DNA from: a virus
Strand: one strand, 5' to 3'
IMG/VR virus record: IMGVR_UViG_3300048546_000558
Span: 1 to 47,249 of that record
Length of the DNA stretch: 47,249 bases
The position numbers were made by a program, and so were the translations under genes. Positions within the stretch are counted from its first letter, which is position 1; each line of letters begins with the position of its first letter. The notes under the pieces were generated by a model that saw only the letters and a list, made by a program, of their open reading frames with translations, was not told where the DNA came from and did no database searches. Positions 38,058-45,740 of this stretch are shown piece by piece.

Positions 38058-39218
38058 TTAGGTAAACTGAAGCTGATTTGTTGTAACAGCGATTTTGCTG
38101 AGGTAATCAGCCGCGTTACCAAGTGAGCTAGCTTGGTTAGAAAGTTCTACATAACCATAACGTGTCATGAAGCTTACTACTGGCTCAAATGTTTGTGGGT
38201 CAAGTACTGTTCCACTTGACATCAACGGAATGTATGGGCAATAGAACGCCGCGGCGTCTGTTTCTGTTGCACCTTTGTAACCAACAAGTACGTCATCGTT
38301 AGCCGCATACTGGTTTACATAAATTCTCATTGTGCCGTTCAAAGTACCTACAAATTTAGTATTTGTTGGTGCTTCAAAAGCGCCTTCAGTTGATCTTGCG
38401 AACGCTGAAGTTGTAGCACTTTGTAGTACTGTTAGTACTGTTGGGCTTACAACTGCCCAGTTACCTGCGCCACGTCTTGTTCTTGCGGCGATGGTGTTTG
38501 CATTCTTGTTGATAAGAACTGCAAGAGCGGCATGCTCGTCACCTACGAATGTAGCTGTACCTGATACTGCACCTTGTGCATATGTATCAGCGGCTGCACC
38601 GGCAAGTGAATTCAAGCTAGCAATGATTTCTTGGTCGATTTCAGCAGTAATCTCTTGTGCAAGTGCTTGCATGATTTCTGCTTCAACGTCCAAGCCATGC
38701 ATTGATTGTGCGTCTTGAGCCGCTTCAAAAGTCCAGCGAGCTGATAGCTTTCTGGTTTTTGCTTCGACTGTCTGCTTCAATACTTGAATTGACATTTTCT
38801 TACCACCAGTACCTTCTAGTACTGAAGTTGCGTCACCTCTGTTTGTTGTTGCATTACCTGAGTATCCAGTTGCGATTTGGAATGGGCTTAGTGCCTCATC
38901 ACCAGCTACAGCTGAGTCAAAAGTTTCTGCATAACGTACTCTCAGAGTATGAATTTGTCCAACAGGGCCTGTCATAGGCTGAACTCCAACGATTTCGTTG
39001 GCGATCACTGTTGGCATAACACGTCTGATCACTGGAAGAATAACCTTGTTAAGGGTTGCAATGTTTCCTGCGCCTGTTGCTCCACCAGATGCGGCCTCTG
39101 CGAGGTACGCTTTGGTGTTTTCAAGAACTGATTCCATTACTTGTTTTTTCGTTCCAGTAAGACCGTCAGTAAGAGCGGTTTTTGTTTCGCTCCAATTTTC
39201 CATTAAATTGTCTGCCAT
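38058..39218 (-). CDS. 23: Major capsid protein gp23
   Basis: A 386-residue T4-type major capsid protein: ATLNKVILPVIRRVMPTVIA, then EIVGVQPMTGPVGQIHTLRV are hallmark gp23 segments, and RYGYVELSNQASSLGNAADY closes the fold. T4 gp23 has 521 residues, so this is a compact form that probably lacks the insertion domain. A likely gp21 cleavage site (L/I-x-E) is L39-A-E41 before AASGG, which would leave a mature protein of about 345 residues. It follows gp22 by 11 bases and ends at the strong terminator. Identity is firm. Confidence 0.97.
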   Translation of the reverse strand: MADNLMENWSETKTALTDGLTGTKKQVMESVLENTKAYLAEAASGGATGAGNIATLNKVILPVIRRVMPTVIANEIVGVQPMTGPVGQIHTLRVRYAETFDSAVAGDEALSPFQIATGYSGNATTNRGDATSVLEGTGGKKMSIQVLKQTVEAKTRKLSARWTFEAAQDAQSMHGLDVEAEIMQALAQEITAEIDQEIIASLNSLAGAAADTYAQGAVSGTATFVGDEHAALAVLINKNANTIAARTRRGAGNWAVVSPTVLTVLQSATTSAFARSTEGAFEAPTNTKFVGTLNGTMRIYVNQYAANDDVLVGYKGATETDAAAFYCPYIPLMSSGTVLDPQTFEPVVSFMTRYGYVELSNQASSLGNAADYLSKIAVTTNQLQFT

Positions 39219-39229
39219 TTTAGGTCTCC

Positions 39230-40327
39230 TTAACTTATACCGGCTAATTTTCGAAGGTAAACAATATCTGCACCACCTTCAGCTGATGCTGAGGCTTCTG
39301 CTTTGTTTCCAGTGACTTCTGTGTTAGATTCACTTAGTACCTTCTTATTGGTCTTGGGTTTAGCATCTTCCTTAATTACGGAAGGTAGATACTTGTTGAA
39401 TGCATTTTGTAACTTGTCTGTTTTAACACTTTCAAGTAACGCACCCATTATTTCTTTGTGATCTTTGCTTAAAGGTTGCATCATTTCTTGCATAATTTGC
39501 TTTCTTTCTGCTGTGTCTTTAGCAATCTGTGCAGTTTTTGCACTTTCTGCTATCATCACTTCCTTGTCAGCAATGGCTTTGTCTTTGTTTTCAATCTCAC
39601 CTTGTAGACCTTCAACTACCTTGTTCAACTTAGCAACTTCAGTTCCTTCGTTGAGGTAGCTTGACATAAATTCAGCCGCATATGTTTCAAATATCTTACG
39701 TCCAAAGTTATTTTCTTTAGCTGTTTTGATATCTTCACGCAAAGTATGTAGTTCTGACTTAATAGTATTTTCCATTATGCCTTCAACTTTGCTTGCCGCT
39801 GACTTAATAAAGTCTGCTTTAGTTTGATTAATAACCTCTTTGCCTTCTTTGATCATTTTGACTTTTGCTTCGACTAGCGAGCGTTTGTCTTCATGAAACT
39901 CGTTGAGCTCTTTTGTAAGTTGCCCCATCACAAAACCTTCCAATTTGGACATGTTTTCGTCTTGGGCATTACGGTCATTGCGAAGTTCACTAATTTCCTT
40001 CGCAAGTGTTTCCATCACAAACTTATCAAGAACAACTGCATGTTCCTTCATATGCTTGCGATAAGCAACACGGTCTTCTGCAACCTGTGCTTTATCTTCC
40101 TTGAACTCTTCGAGTTCCTTTCCAATAACATCACCGATCATTTTATCCATAGCTTCGACCATTTGTTCTTTGTCATTTTCATAACGTTGAGCAAATTCTT
40201 CTCTAAGTTCAGCTGTGATATTCTCACGAGCTTCTGTTAGTTGGGTCTCCCAAGCTTCAGATAATGAAGATCTAACCTCTTCGGAGAGCGTATTTGAGTT
40301 TAATAGTTCATCCATTGCATGAGCCAT
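39230..40327 (-). CDS. 22: Prohead scaffold/core protein gp22
   Basis: A 365-residue, highly charged, almost wholly helical protein with long predicted coiled coils (EELEEFKEDKAQVAEDRVAY and repeated K/E-rich stretches). It lies between gp21 and gp23, the place of T4 gp22, the main scaffold that shapes the prohead and is cut to peptides by gp21. T4 gp22 has 269 residues. Several L/I-x-E sites suit gp21. The C-terminus, ADIVYLRKLAGIS, may dock to the capsid shell. Assignment rests on composition and position more than on sequence motifs. Confidence 0.88.
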   Translation of the reverse strand: MAHAMDELLNSNTLSEEVRSSLSEAWETQLTEARENITAELREEFAQRYENDKEQMVEAMDKMIGDVIGKELEEFKEDKAQVAEDRVAYRKHMKEHAVVLDKFVMETLAKEISELRNDRNAQDENMSKLEGFVMGQLTKELNEFHEDKRSLVEAKVKMIKEGKEVINQTKADFIKSAASKVEGIMENTIKSELHTLREDIKTAKENNFGRKIFETYAAEFMSSYLNEGTEVAKLNKVVEGLQGEIENKDKAIADKEVMIAESAKTAQIAKDTAERKQIMQEMMQPLSKDHKEIMGALLESVKTDKLQNAFNKYLPSVIKEDAKPKTNKKVLSESNTEVTGNKAEASASAEGGADIVYLRKLAGIS

Positions 40328-40328
40328 A

Positions 40329-40970
40329 TTAATCTCTCCTATATCTCAGGTTTTTAATAAAATTTGTCACCTCTTCCTGGAGATAACGTTGTGCACCTTT
40401 GTCGTGTCTAGTTGCTTCAGCGACATCCATCAATACATTGCCCCGTCTATGATTCATAATTCTTTCATAGATTGGATCGGGATAAGCACTAGGAGCACTT
40501 GGATTTGCAACAATATCGACTGTAATGATTTCAAAATCATTAACTATGCCTTTATCGTTAACATTGCCACTGCCTCGGCTTGACACGCCTAAATGACACC
40601 CACTCTCAATAAGGGTTTTACAAATGTTTCCCATTGGAGTAGGCAATAGTTTTAGCTTACCGATACCGTTCGCACCATCAGTATCCATTTCAGTGATCAT
40701 GTGTGATACACGATCTAAATTGATATTGAGGTCATCCGGGTGATCAGCTTCGCCTAATACACTGTATCCACTTTTGATTTTTTCATTGATGCTTTTAACG
40801 GCACTATGAATTTCTGCTTTAGTGTAGATACGGTTGTTCTGGTTTCTGACATCGCCTTCGATAAAGATACCTTTCATATATAGACTTTTGCCACCATTTG
40901 CTTCTTCTATGCTCTCGGTGACAATATTTGCTTGACTAAATGAAAGATGCTCTTTTAGCGAGGTCATCAT
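40329..40970 (-). CDS. 21: Prohead core protease gp21
   Basis: A 213-residue protease, equal in size to T4 gp21 (212). His77 lies in VLGEADHPDDLN and the nucleophile Ser130 in G-x-S-x-R-G (GVSSRGSG), the signature of herpes/T4-type prohead proteases. VDIVANPSAPSA near residue 165 is also conserved. It degrades the scaffold and trims gp23 and gp20-associated proteins during maturation. One base separates it from gp22, and its start is next to the stop of the acidic protein upstream. Identity is firm. Confidence 0.95.
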   Translation of the reverse strand: MMTSLKEHLSFSQANIVTESIEEANGGKSLYMKGIFIEGDVRNQNNRIYTKAEIHSAVKSINEKIKSGYSVLGEADHPDDLNINLDRVSHMITEMDTDGANGIGKLKLLPTPMGNICKTLIESGCHLGVSSRGSGNVNDKGIVNDFEIITVDIVANPSAPSAYPDPIYERIMNHRRGNVLMDVAEATRHDKGAQRYLQEEVTNFIKNLRYRRD

Positions 40971-40971
40971 A

Positions 40972-41775
40972 TTACACGCCTTTCATCGGTGATTCGGACT
41001 TAGTGTCTTCACGCTTTGGCGCCGGTGCGGCACTAGGTGAACCAGCTTCTTGTGGTCCATCTACACCCATATCCTTAGCGGCTGGAGCAGGTCTACCCTT
41101 TTCATCGCCACCTGGTGCTGAGTGTGCTTTTGCATCGTTTGGTGCTTTTGCGTTAGAAGCTACTGGAGATGCTTTATCACTGCCATCACTATGTGATACA
41201 CTGACTGCACTCATTGTTGCGCCTTCTTCCATAGCTTCAACAGATTCCATTTCGTCTTCTGCATCGTCCATGTCGTCGCCTTCGTCGCCTTCGTCGCCTT
41301 GCATTTCTGCAAATGCGGCTCTAAGCTCAGCAATAGCGTCTTCTACGTTGTCCATAGCTTCTTCTGCATCAGCGGCTTCGCCTTCTGCATCATCTGCTTC
41401 TGGTTCCATGTCCATAGCTAATTCTGTTTCAGCTTCTGGATCATCCATGTCCTCATCGTCCATGATTTCTTCTTGGTCAATCTCATCTTCAGCTGTTTCA
41501 ATGTCGTCTAAGAAATTTTCTTCAGCGTCTGAAGCGTCAATCGCTTCTTCTACTTCTTCCTCAGAATCGTCATCAGCTTCGTCAAGATCGATAGTTTCGT
41601 CTAGGTCTTCATCAGCAATCTCGTCTTCTACAATTTCATCATTCTCTTGTAGTGATGCCCAGTGATTTTTAGCTTTTTCTACAAACACGTTGTGAAGTAG
41701 ATCAGCCGCTTTATCTTGCTCATCATTAACGATATACTCGAGGACCTTTACTAAAGATTCCTTATGTTCGCTCAT
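40972..41775 (-). CDS. Highly acidic prohead core-type protein
   Basis: A 267-residue protein whose middle (about residues 45-165) is mainly Asp and Glu with Ala and Met (for example EEVEEAIDASDAEENFLDDI). The start (SEHKESLVKVLEYIVNDEQD) is a helix typical of head-core proteins and the end is Pro/Ala/Lys-rich (KREDTKSESPMKGV). It sits where T4 has gp67 and gp68, between gp20 and gp21. The extreme charge recalls internal or scaffold proteins that are cut and expelled during maturation. A TGTAAATA element lies ~50 bases upstream. I do not see clear homology to gp67 or gp68. Confidence 0.75.
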   Translation of the reverse strand: MSEHKESLVKVLEYIVNDEQDKAADLLHNVFVEKAKNHWASLQENDEIVEDEIADEDLDETIDLDEADDDSEEEVEEAIDASDAEENFLDDIETAEDEIDQEEIMDDEDMDDPEAETELAMDMEPEADDAEGEAADAEEAMDNVEDAIAELRAAFAEMQGDEGDEGDDMDDAEDEMESVEAMEEGATMSAVSVSHSDGSDKASPVASNAKAPNDAKAHSAPGGDEKGRPAPAAKDMGVDGPQEAGSPSAAPAPKREDTKSESPMKGV

Positions 41776-41824
41776 ATCATTCTCCTTAAAAAATTTACAG
41801 GCTTACCAAGATGGTTTACATCTA

Positions 41825-41832
41825 TATTTACA
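41825..41832 (-). promoter_or_regulatory. Late-type promoter element (TGTAAATA)
   Basis: Seven of eight bases of TATAAATA, 50 bases before the ATG of the acidic core protein. Confidence 0.45.
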
Positions 41833-41853
41833 CAACCAAGACGTTTCACTTGG

Positions 41854-41879
41854 AAAATACCCTAAAAAATGGGTATTTT
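41854..41879. terminator. Hairpin between the two small core genes (possible terminator)
   Basis: AAAATACCC and GGGTATTTT form a perfect 9-bp stem around an 8-base AT loop. It lies 41 bases past the stop of the 67-residue gene. A second, smaller stem (TATCTC/GAGATA, 41885-41899) lies next to it. No clean T-run follows on the minus strand, so partial termination or RNA processing is also possible. Confidence 0.45.
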
Positions 41880-41920
41880 ATGAATATCTCTCTGAGATAA
41901 GTAAATTTTGCCTGAAAAAA

Positions 41921-42124
41921 TTAGCTTTGTGCTGGTCTTGCGTAGATTTTTTTAACTTTTTCTACACGAGTAGCATGTTCAATATTATGCACTTCTCTTT
42001 GCTTTCTAAGACGATTTATATGCTTTAAAGTTAGGCGTTGCTTGCGGACATCGTCTATCTTTCTGTTGTTATAATCGTCATTTTCAGCGTCATAATATTC
42101 GTTTAAAATGTCTACACTACGCAT
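41921..42124 (-). CDS. Small basic protein downstream of gp20 (gp67-position)
   Basis: A 67-residue, strongly basic helical protein (RSVDILNEYYDAENDD, then many Lys/Arg, ending KIYARPAQS). I choose the ATG at 42124: GGGAG lies 7 bases upstream, while the longer frame runs inside gp20. The start overlaps the end of gp20, so the two are coupled. Location matches T4 gp67, a small core protein, but gp67 is acidic and I see no homology. Its opposite charge to the next gene product suggests that the two could bind one another in the core. Confidence 0.65.
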   Translation of the reverse strand: MRSVDILNEYYDAENDDYNNRKIDDVRKQRLTLKHINRLRKQREVHNIEHATRVEKVKKIYARPAQS

Positions 42125-43796
42125 TTTCATCTCCCGTAGGTGCCGCTTCTGCGCCGCTAATTGGGCTAGCACCTTCCTCTGTTCCTTCACTACCATCGGT
42201 ATCAGGTATATCCATATCTGCACCACCGTCAGGAACATCAAATCCTCTTACACCAATATTACCTAGTCCAGGCATTGCATCTGCTTCTGGTTCTATACCG
42301 CTGGAATTTTCTTCTTGCCACATACGTTCATTTTTAAGAATCTCTTCTTCATTAAGTCCTAGATATTTCTCCATTAAGAAACGTCTACTCATATAAGGAA
42401 CAGCTTCTAGTCCGCTAAACACATTTGCTCTAGCGGCATGCACTTCAATTTCTTTATACTGACTAAAGCTCTGTGGCTCTACAAATTTAAGATCAAACAA
42501 ACTAGCATCAATATTAATGCCTTTGTTTTTCATAAACAATTTAAACTCTTTATCTATTGTAGGAGCAATACACGCTTGTAGTCTCATACAATATTGATTG
42601 AATCTGTATTCTTGTATAAATGCTGTACCTACTCTGCCATCTACATAGCTAGCTGTTCCATCATCAGGACCAGTTGGCAAGTAACTGCTAGGTACACGCA
42701 ATGCTCTTAGCATTTTGTTTGTAAAATAACGTAGGTCGTCAATTTGACCTAAGTTTTCTCCACCTGGAAGAACTTCAACTTTACTACCTCTGCCTTCAGC
42801 AGTTTGTGCAAAGAAGTAGTCTTCCATAATGCTTAGTGGATTATAAGCCGCATCCATAATGGTTGTACCACCGCCTGTTTTGTTAGGAATGCGTTTCTGA
42901 TGAATTTCGTTTTTAACACGCTCTACAAAACCCATAGCTTTGTTGGGAGGCATATTGCCTACATCAACATAAAACACTCTGCGTTCTGGAGCACGTTGTA
43001 CTCTATATATAATAATTGAATCTTCAAGCAATTCTTTTTGCTTGTATGTTTTAAAGATAGGATCAAGTATACTACTACCAAAAGGCCAATTACCGTCCAT
43101 GCCTTCTGTCATACCCATATGTACAATGTGACTAGCATCTACTGTGTACTCTTGTATATTACCTAAGCTACCACCATACTCGCCTGCATTTGCTCCATAT
43201 GCGCCTCTATCCATTGTTTGACCACGCATCATACTGTTAACTGTACCGTATGTTTGTGCATGTTGTACAGGCTTACTAACAGTTTTTTCCTGCATGTTTA
43301 GATCAATGTTTTTAATAATATACTGTTCAGGCTTTTTGCCTTTAGCTTCGTTTACTACCGCTTTGGTTACATCAACAGGGTTTACATAATACAATTCCCA
43401 TGTTTCCGGATCTCTGATAAAAAATTGATCTCCGTACTTGATTGTATTTCTAAACATGCGAAAGATTCGCTGATCCCAGTCTTGCAAATTACACCACTGT
43501 TGTAGTGTAGTCTCTAAGATTTTTGTTTCACTTTCTGTTGATTGTTCTTTGAATTCAATTTTAAACGGAACGCCACTGGTCTCATCAACTTGTGTACTAA
43601 ATTCACTAATAATATCAATAGCGGCATTAATTTCACTATCCATATCCATTTGATCATATTGTGCATAACGTTCAACACGATTAGGTTGACCACTGTATAC
43701 TTCAGGTAACCAGCTTTGAAAACGGCTAGCACTACTAGGTTTCATGCTGTCAGAGCCTTGTGCTCCGTATGCTGTAAAGTGTTTTTTCCAACTCAT
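42117..43796 (-). CDS. 20: Portal protein gp20
   Basis: A 559-residue T4-type portal (T4 gp20 has 524). Hallmark segments are SWLPEVYSGQPNRVERYAQY and DQMDMDSEINAAIDIISEF at the start, then YRVQRAPERRVFYVDVGNMP, NEIHQKRIPNKTGGG, and GRGSKVEVLPGGENLGQIDD. The dodecamer forms the DNA channel, starts prohead assembly and docks terminase and neck. The C-terminal ~60 residues are acidic and low in complexity. Its leader holds both a sigma70-like promoter and an exact late promoter. Identity is firm. Confidence 0.97.
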   Translation of the reverse strand: MSWKKHFTAYGAQGSDSMKPSSASRFQSWLPEVYSGQPNRVERYAQYDQMDMDSEINAAIDIISEFSTQVDETSGVPFKIEFKEQSTESETKILETTLQQWCNLQDWDQRIFRMFRNTIKYGDQFFIRDPETWELYYVNPVDVTKAVVNEAKGKKPEQYIIKNIDLNMQEKTVSKPVQHAQTYGTVNSMMRGQTMDRGAYGANAGEYGGSLGNIQEYTVDASHIVHMGMTEGMDGNWPFGSSILDPIFKTYKQKELLEDSIIIYRVQRAPERRVFYVDVGNMPPNKAMGFVERVKNEIHQKRIPNKTGGGTTIMDAAYNPLSIMEDYFFAQTAEGRGSKVEVLPGGENLGQIDDLRYFTNKMLRALRVPSSYLPTGPDDGTASYVDGRVGTAFIQEYRFNQYCMRLQACIAPTIDKEFKLFMKNKGINIDASLFDLKFVEPQSFSQYKEIEVHAARANVFSGLEAVPYMSRRFLMEKYLGLNEEEILKNERMWQEENSSGIEPEADAMPGLGNIGVRGFDVPDGGADMDIPDTDGSEGTEEGASPISGAEAAPTGDENA

Positions 43797-43823
43797 TGAG
43801 TTCTCGATTCCTGTTTAAGTTCT

Positions 43824-43851
43824 ATTATACTATATTTATAAGTTTTGTCAA
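43824..43851 (-). promoter_or_regulatory. Sigma70-like promoter of gp20
   Basis: TTGACA (43851-43846), 16 bases, TATAAT (43829-43824): both hexamers perfect, 27 bases from the gp20 ATG. The TATAAATA late element lies within its spacer. Confidence 0.7.
43833..43840 (-). promoter_or_regulatory. T4-type late promoter of gp20
   Basis: Exact TATAAATA on the minus strand, 36 bases before the gp20 ATG, as expected for a late head gene. Confidence 0.85.
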
Positions 43852-45677
43852 CCATTGTTAATAAGCCAGTTTTGAAGTTGATCGATTGCTTGGGTCAGCT
43901 TCTCCAGTAATGCATTGTTACCACCTAGCGCCGCTAGCTTTTCAAAATCAACAACAGACGTTGTTTCACCAGTATTTTCATTTGTAACCTGTTTAGTATA
44001 AGTTCCAGCACCGTAAGCATCATCTAATCCAGCGGCTAATCCTGTCATACCAGCTCTGCCTCTTCCTAATGCTGTTAATGCCGTTGTTATTCCGTCTGGT
44101 AATCCTGCGGCTCGTCCTAATTCTCCCATTACAAGAGCAAGGTCTATTTCATCATTAGTGCCTAATGCAGTTCTAAGAAATGGCTGTAACATTGATTCAC
44201 CTAATGCTGTAGAAAATCCTGTTACTAATCCCTCTGTAATGTTACTGGTCATCACATCTGTTAGCTTTTTATTAATACCTCTAATATTATCAACTATATC
44301 AGTCTCACTGCCGCCACCTAGTGCTAGTACAGCTTTTAGTACCAAATTTGCTTGTGTTGCATCTTTGACACTGATATCATTTGTTAAGCCTCTTATTTTA
44401 TTAATGTATTCTTGTTTTGCTTTTATTTCATCTGTTTCTAAATCATTAAATGCATCTACTGTTTTTTTAGCAGTGTCATTTACTGATACAGCTAGTTGAG
44501 CAATTTGTGCGGCAAATTCGTTTCCTGCTTGTATTTGTACTTGTAAGAAACCAGTATCCATATTAGACCTGAGGTCTTGGAATAGTTGTTCAATAGCAAG
44601 GCTTGCTTGTTGAGGATCCGCACCCGATCTGATTGCCGCTAGACTCTGTTCAATAATTGCTCTAATTTCAGGATTCATCATTGCCATTTGACCGCCTCTG
44701 CCTGCAAATTCTTGTCCAGGCACTGCTAATCCAGCAATTACTGCATTTCTAATATCTTCTCCAGCTTTTCCATATTTTTCAACAAAGTTACCCATTACAG
44801 CATCAGTAGCTTTTCGTTGTTCATTTGTCATACTCATTTGGGCTAACTGCATTCTAATATCTTCTTTAGCCGCCATTTGAGCTCTAATACGTTCTCTTAC
44901 GTTCTGACCGGTAACGTATGCCATTTTTTCTTGTAGTTTAAAATTCTCAGTCATTGCAGAATTTAGATTGTTTTGGGTGTACAGTCTAAATTCTTCAGCA
45001 GTCATACTTTTTCTACGAAGTTCCATTTCGTCACCTAGTAGTTCTGCCATTTCCGAAGCGCCTAATCCAAAGTAACCAAATTCCTCGGTCATGTCTCTAA
45101 AGCCTTTGACAATCCCAATAAAACTTTGACTGCCTTCGTCGACACTATCACCTAAAGTTCTCATCACACCTAAGTTTTCAGCTACAGCATTACCGAAGTC
45201 ATCTAATCCTAAACCAATTTCAGCTAATCTTTTTTGTGTTTGTTCAACATCTTGTCCATAACTTAATCCAACTGATCCAGCAAACTGAAAACTTGTAGCA
45301 AGCATTTTAGAGGCGCCTTCTACCAGTCCAAATTGAGTTGCTAACGCTCCCATGCCCATACTACGCATAAAGCCTTCAATAGCACTATCACTTTTTAAGT
45401 TATCCATCATTACTTTAGGAGCAGATGAAACTGCATCAGCAATGCGTCTGTAGCCAGATTTACTTTCGTCTTTTTCTTGTTGTGCTAATCTATCGACAGC
45501 TTGAGCTATTCTTTGATCACCTAAGGTGACATCGTCTTGCCCTCCGATCAAAGCTCCGATAGAAGCATTCATTTTGTCCATTGTTTGAACAACTTGCTCT
45601 ACTGTAGAATCCATTGCAAAATCAGGAAGATTAACTTGTATACTTTGATTTCCTAATTGTCCGGTGATTACTGCCAT
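43848..45677 (-). CDS. Large helical putative virion protein upstream of gp20
   Basis: A 609-residue, mostly helical protein (VVQTMDKMNASIGALIGGQD, then long Ala/Met/Gln/Glu-rich helices) with a Gly/Ala-rich mid-section (AGRGGQMAMMNPEIRAIIEQ) and an amphipathic C-terminal helix. Repeated methionines and size give it the look of a tape-measure or internal head protein, but T4 encodes its tape measure (gp29) elsewhere and no transmembrane stretch is clear. In T4 the gene before gp20 is gp19, the tail tube; this is not gp19. An exact late promoter lies 46 bases upstream. Function unknown; virion association inferred from the neighbourhood. Confidence 0.65.
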   Translation of the reverse strand: MAVITGQLGNQSIQVNLPDFAMDSTVEQVVQTMDKMNASIGALIGGQDDVTLGDQRIAQAVDRLAQQEKDESKSGYRRIADAVSSAPKVMMDNLKSDSAIEGFMRSMGMGALATQFGLVEGASKMLATSFQFAGSVGLSYGQDVEQTQKRLAEIGLGLDDFGNAVAENLGVMRTLGDSVDEGSQSFIGIVKGFRDMTEEFGYFGLGASEMAELLGDEMELRRKSMTAEEFRLYTQNNLNSAMTENFKLQEKMAYVTGQNVRERIRAQMAAKEDIRMQLAQMSMTNEQRKATDAVMGNFVEKYGKAGEDIRNAVIAGLAVPGQEFAGRGGQMAMMNPEIRAIIEQSLAAIRSGADPQQASLAIEQLFQDLRSNMDTGFLQVQIQAGNEFAAQIAQLAVSVNDTAKKTVDAFNDLETDEIKAKQEYINKIRGLTNDISVKDATQANLVLKAVLALGGGSETDIVDNIRGINKKLTDVMTSNITEGLVTGFSTALGESMLQPFLRTALGTNDEIDLALVMGELGRAAGLPDGITTALTALGRGRAGMTGLAAGLDDAYGAGTYTKQVTNENTGETTSVVDFEKLAALGGNNALLEKLTQAIDQLQNWLINNG

Positions 45678-45696
45678 TAACTACTCACTTAACTAT

Positions 45697-45704
45697 GATA
45701 AATA
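45697..45704 (+). promoter_or_regulatory. Late-type promoter element (GATAAATA) for the gp26-type gene
   Basis: Seven of eight bases of TATAAATA on the plus strand, 37 bases before the ATG. It forms a divergent pair with the minus-strand late promoter at 45723-45730. Confidence 0.55.
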
Positions 45705-45722
45705 ACTTTAACATATATAATG

Positions 45723-45730
45723 TATTTATA
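45723..45730 (-). promoter_or_regulatory. T4-type late promoter of the 609-residue gene
   Basis: Exact TATAAATA on the minus strand, 46 bases before the ATG at 45677. Confidence 0.75.
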
Positions 45731-45740
45731 GGACAAATTT

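Noticed and set aside
40940-41665. A 241-residue Ser/Ala-rich frame opposite the acidic core protein
   Set aside because: It mirrors the GAN/GCN codons of the acidic protein; composition is artificial and it crosses the start of gp21.
42125-42241. Longer N-terminus for the 67-residue basic protein
   Set aside because: It would lie wholly in the gp20 coding region, whereas the ATG at 42124 has a well-spaced GGGAG.
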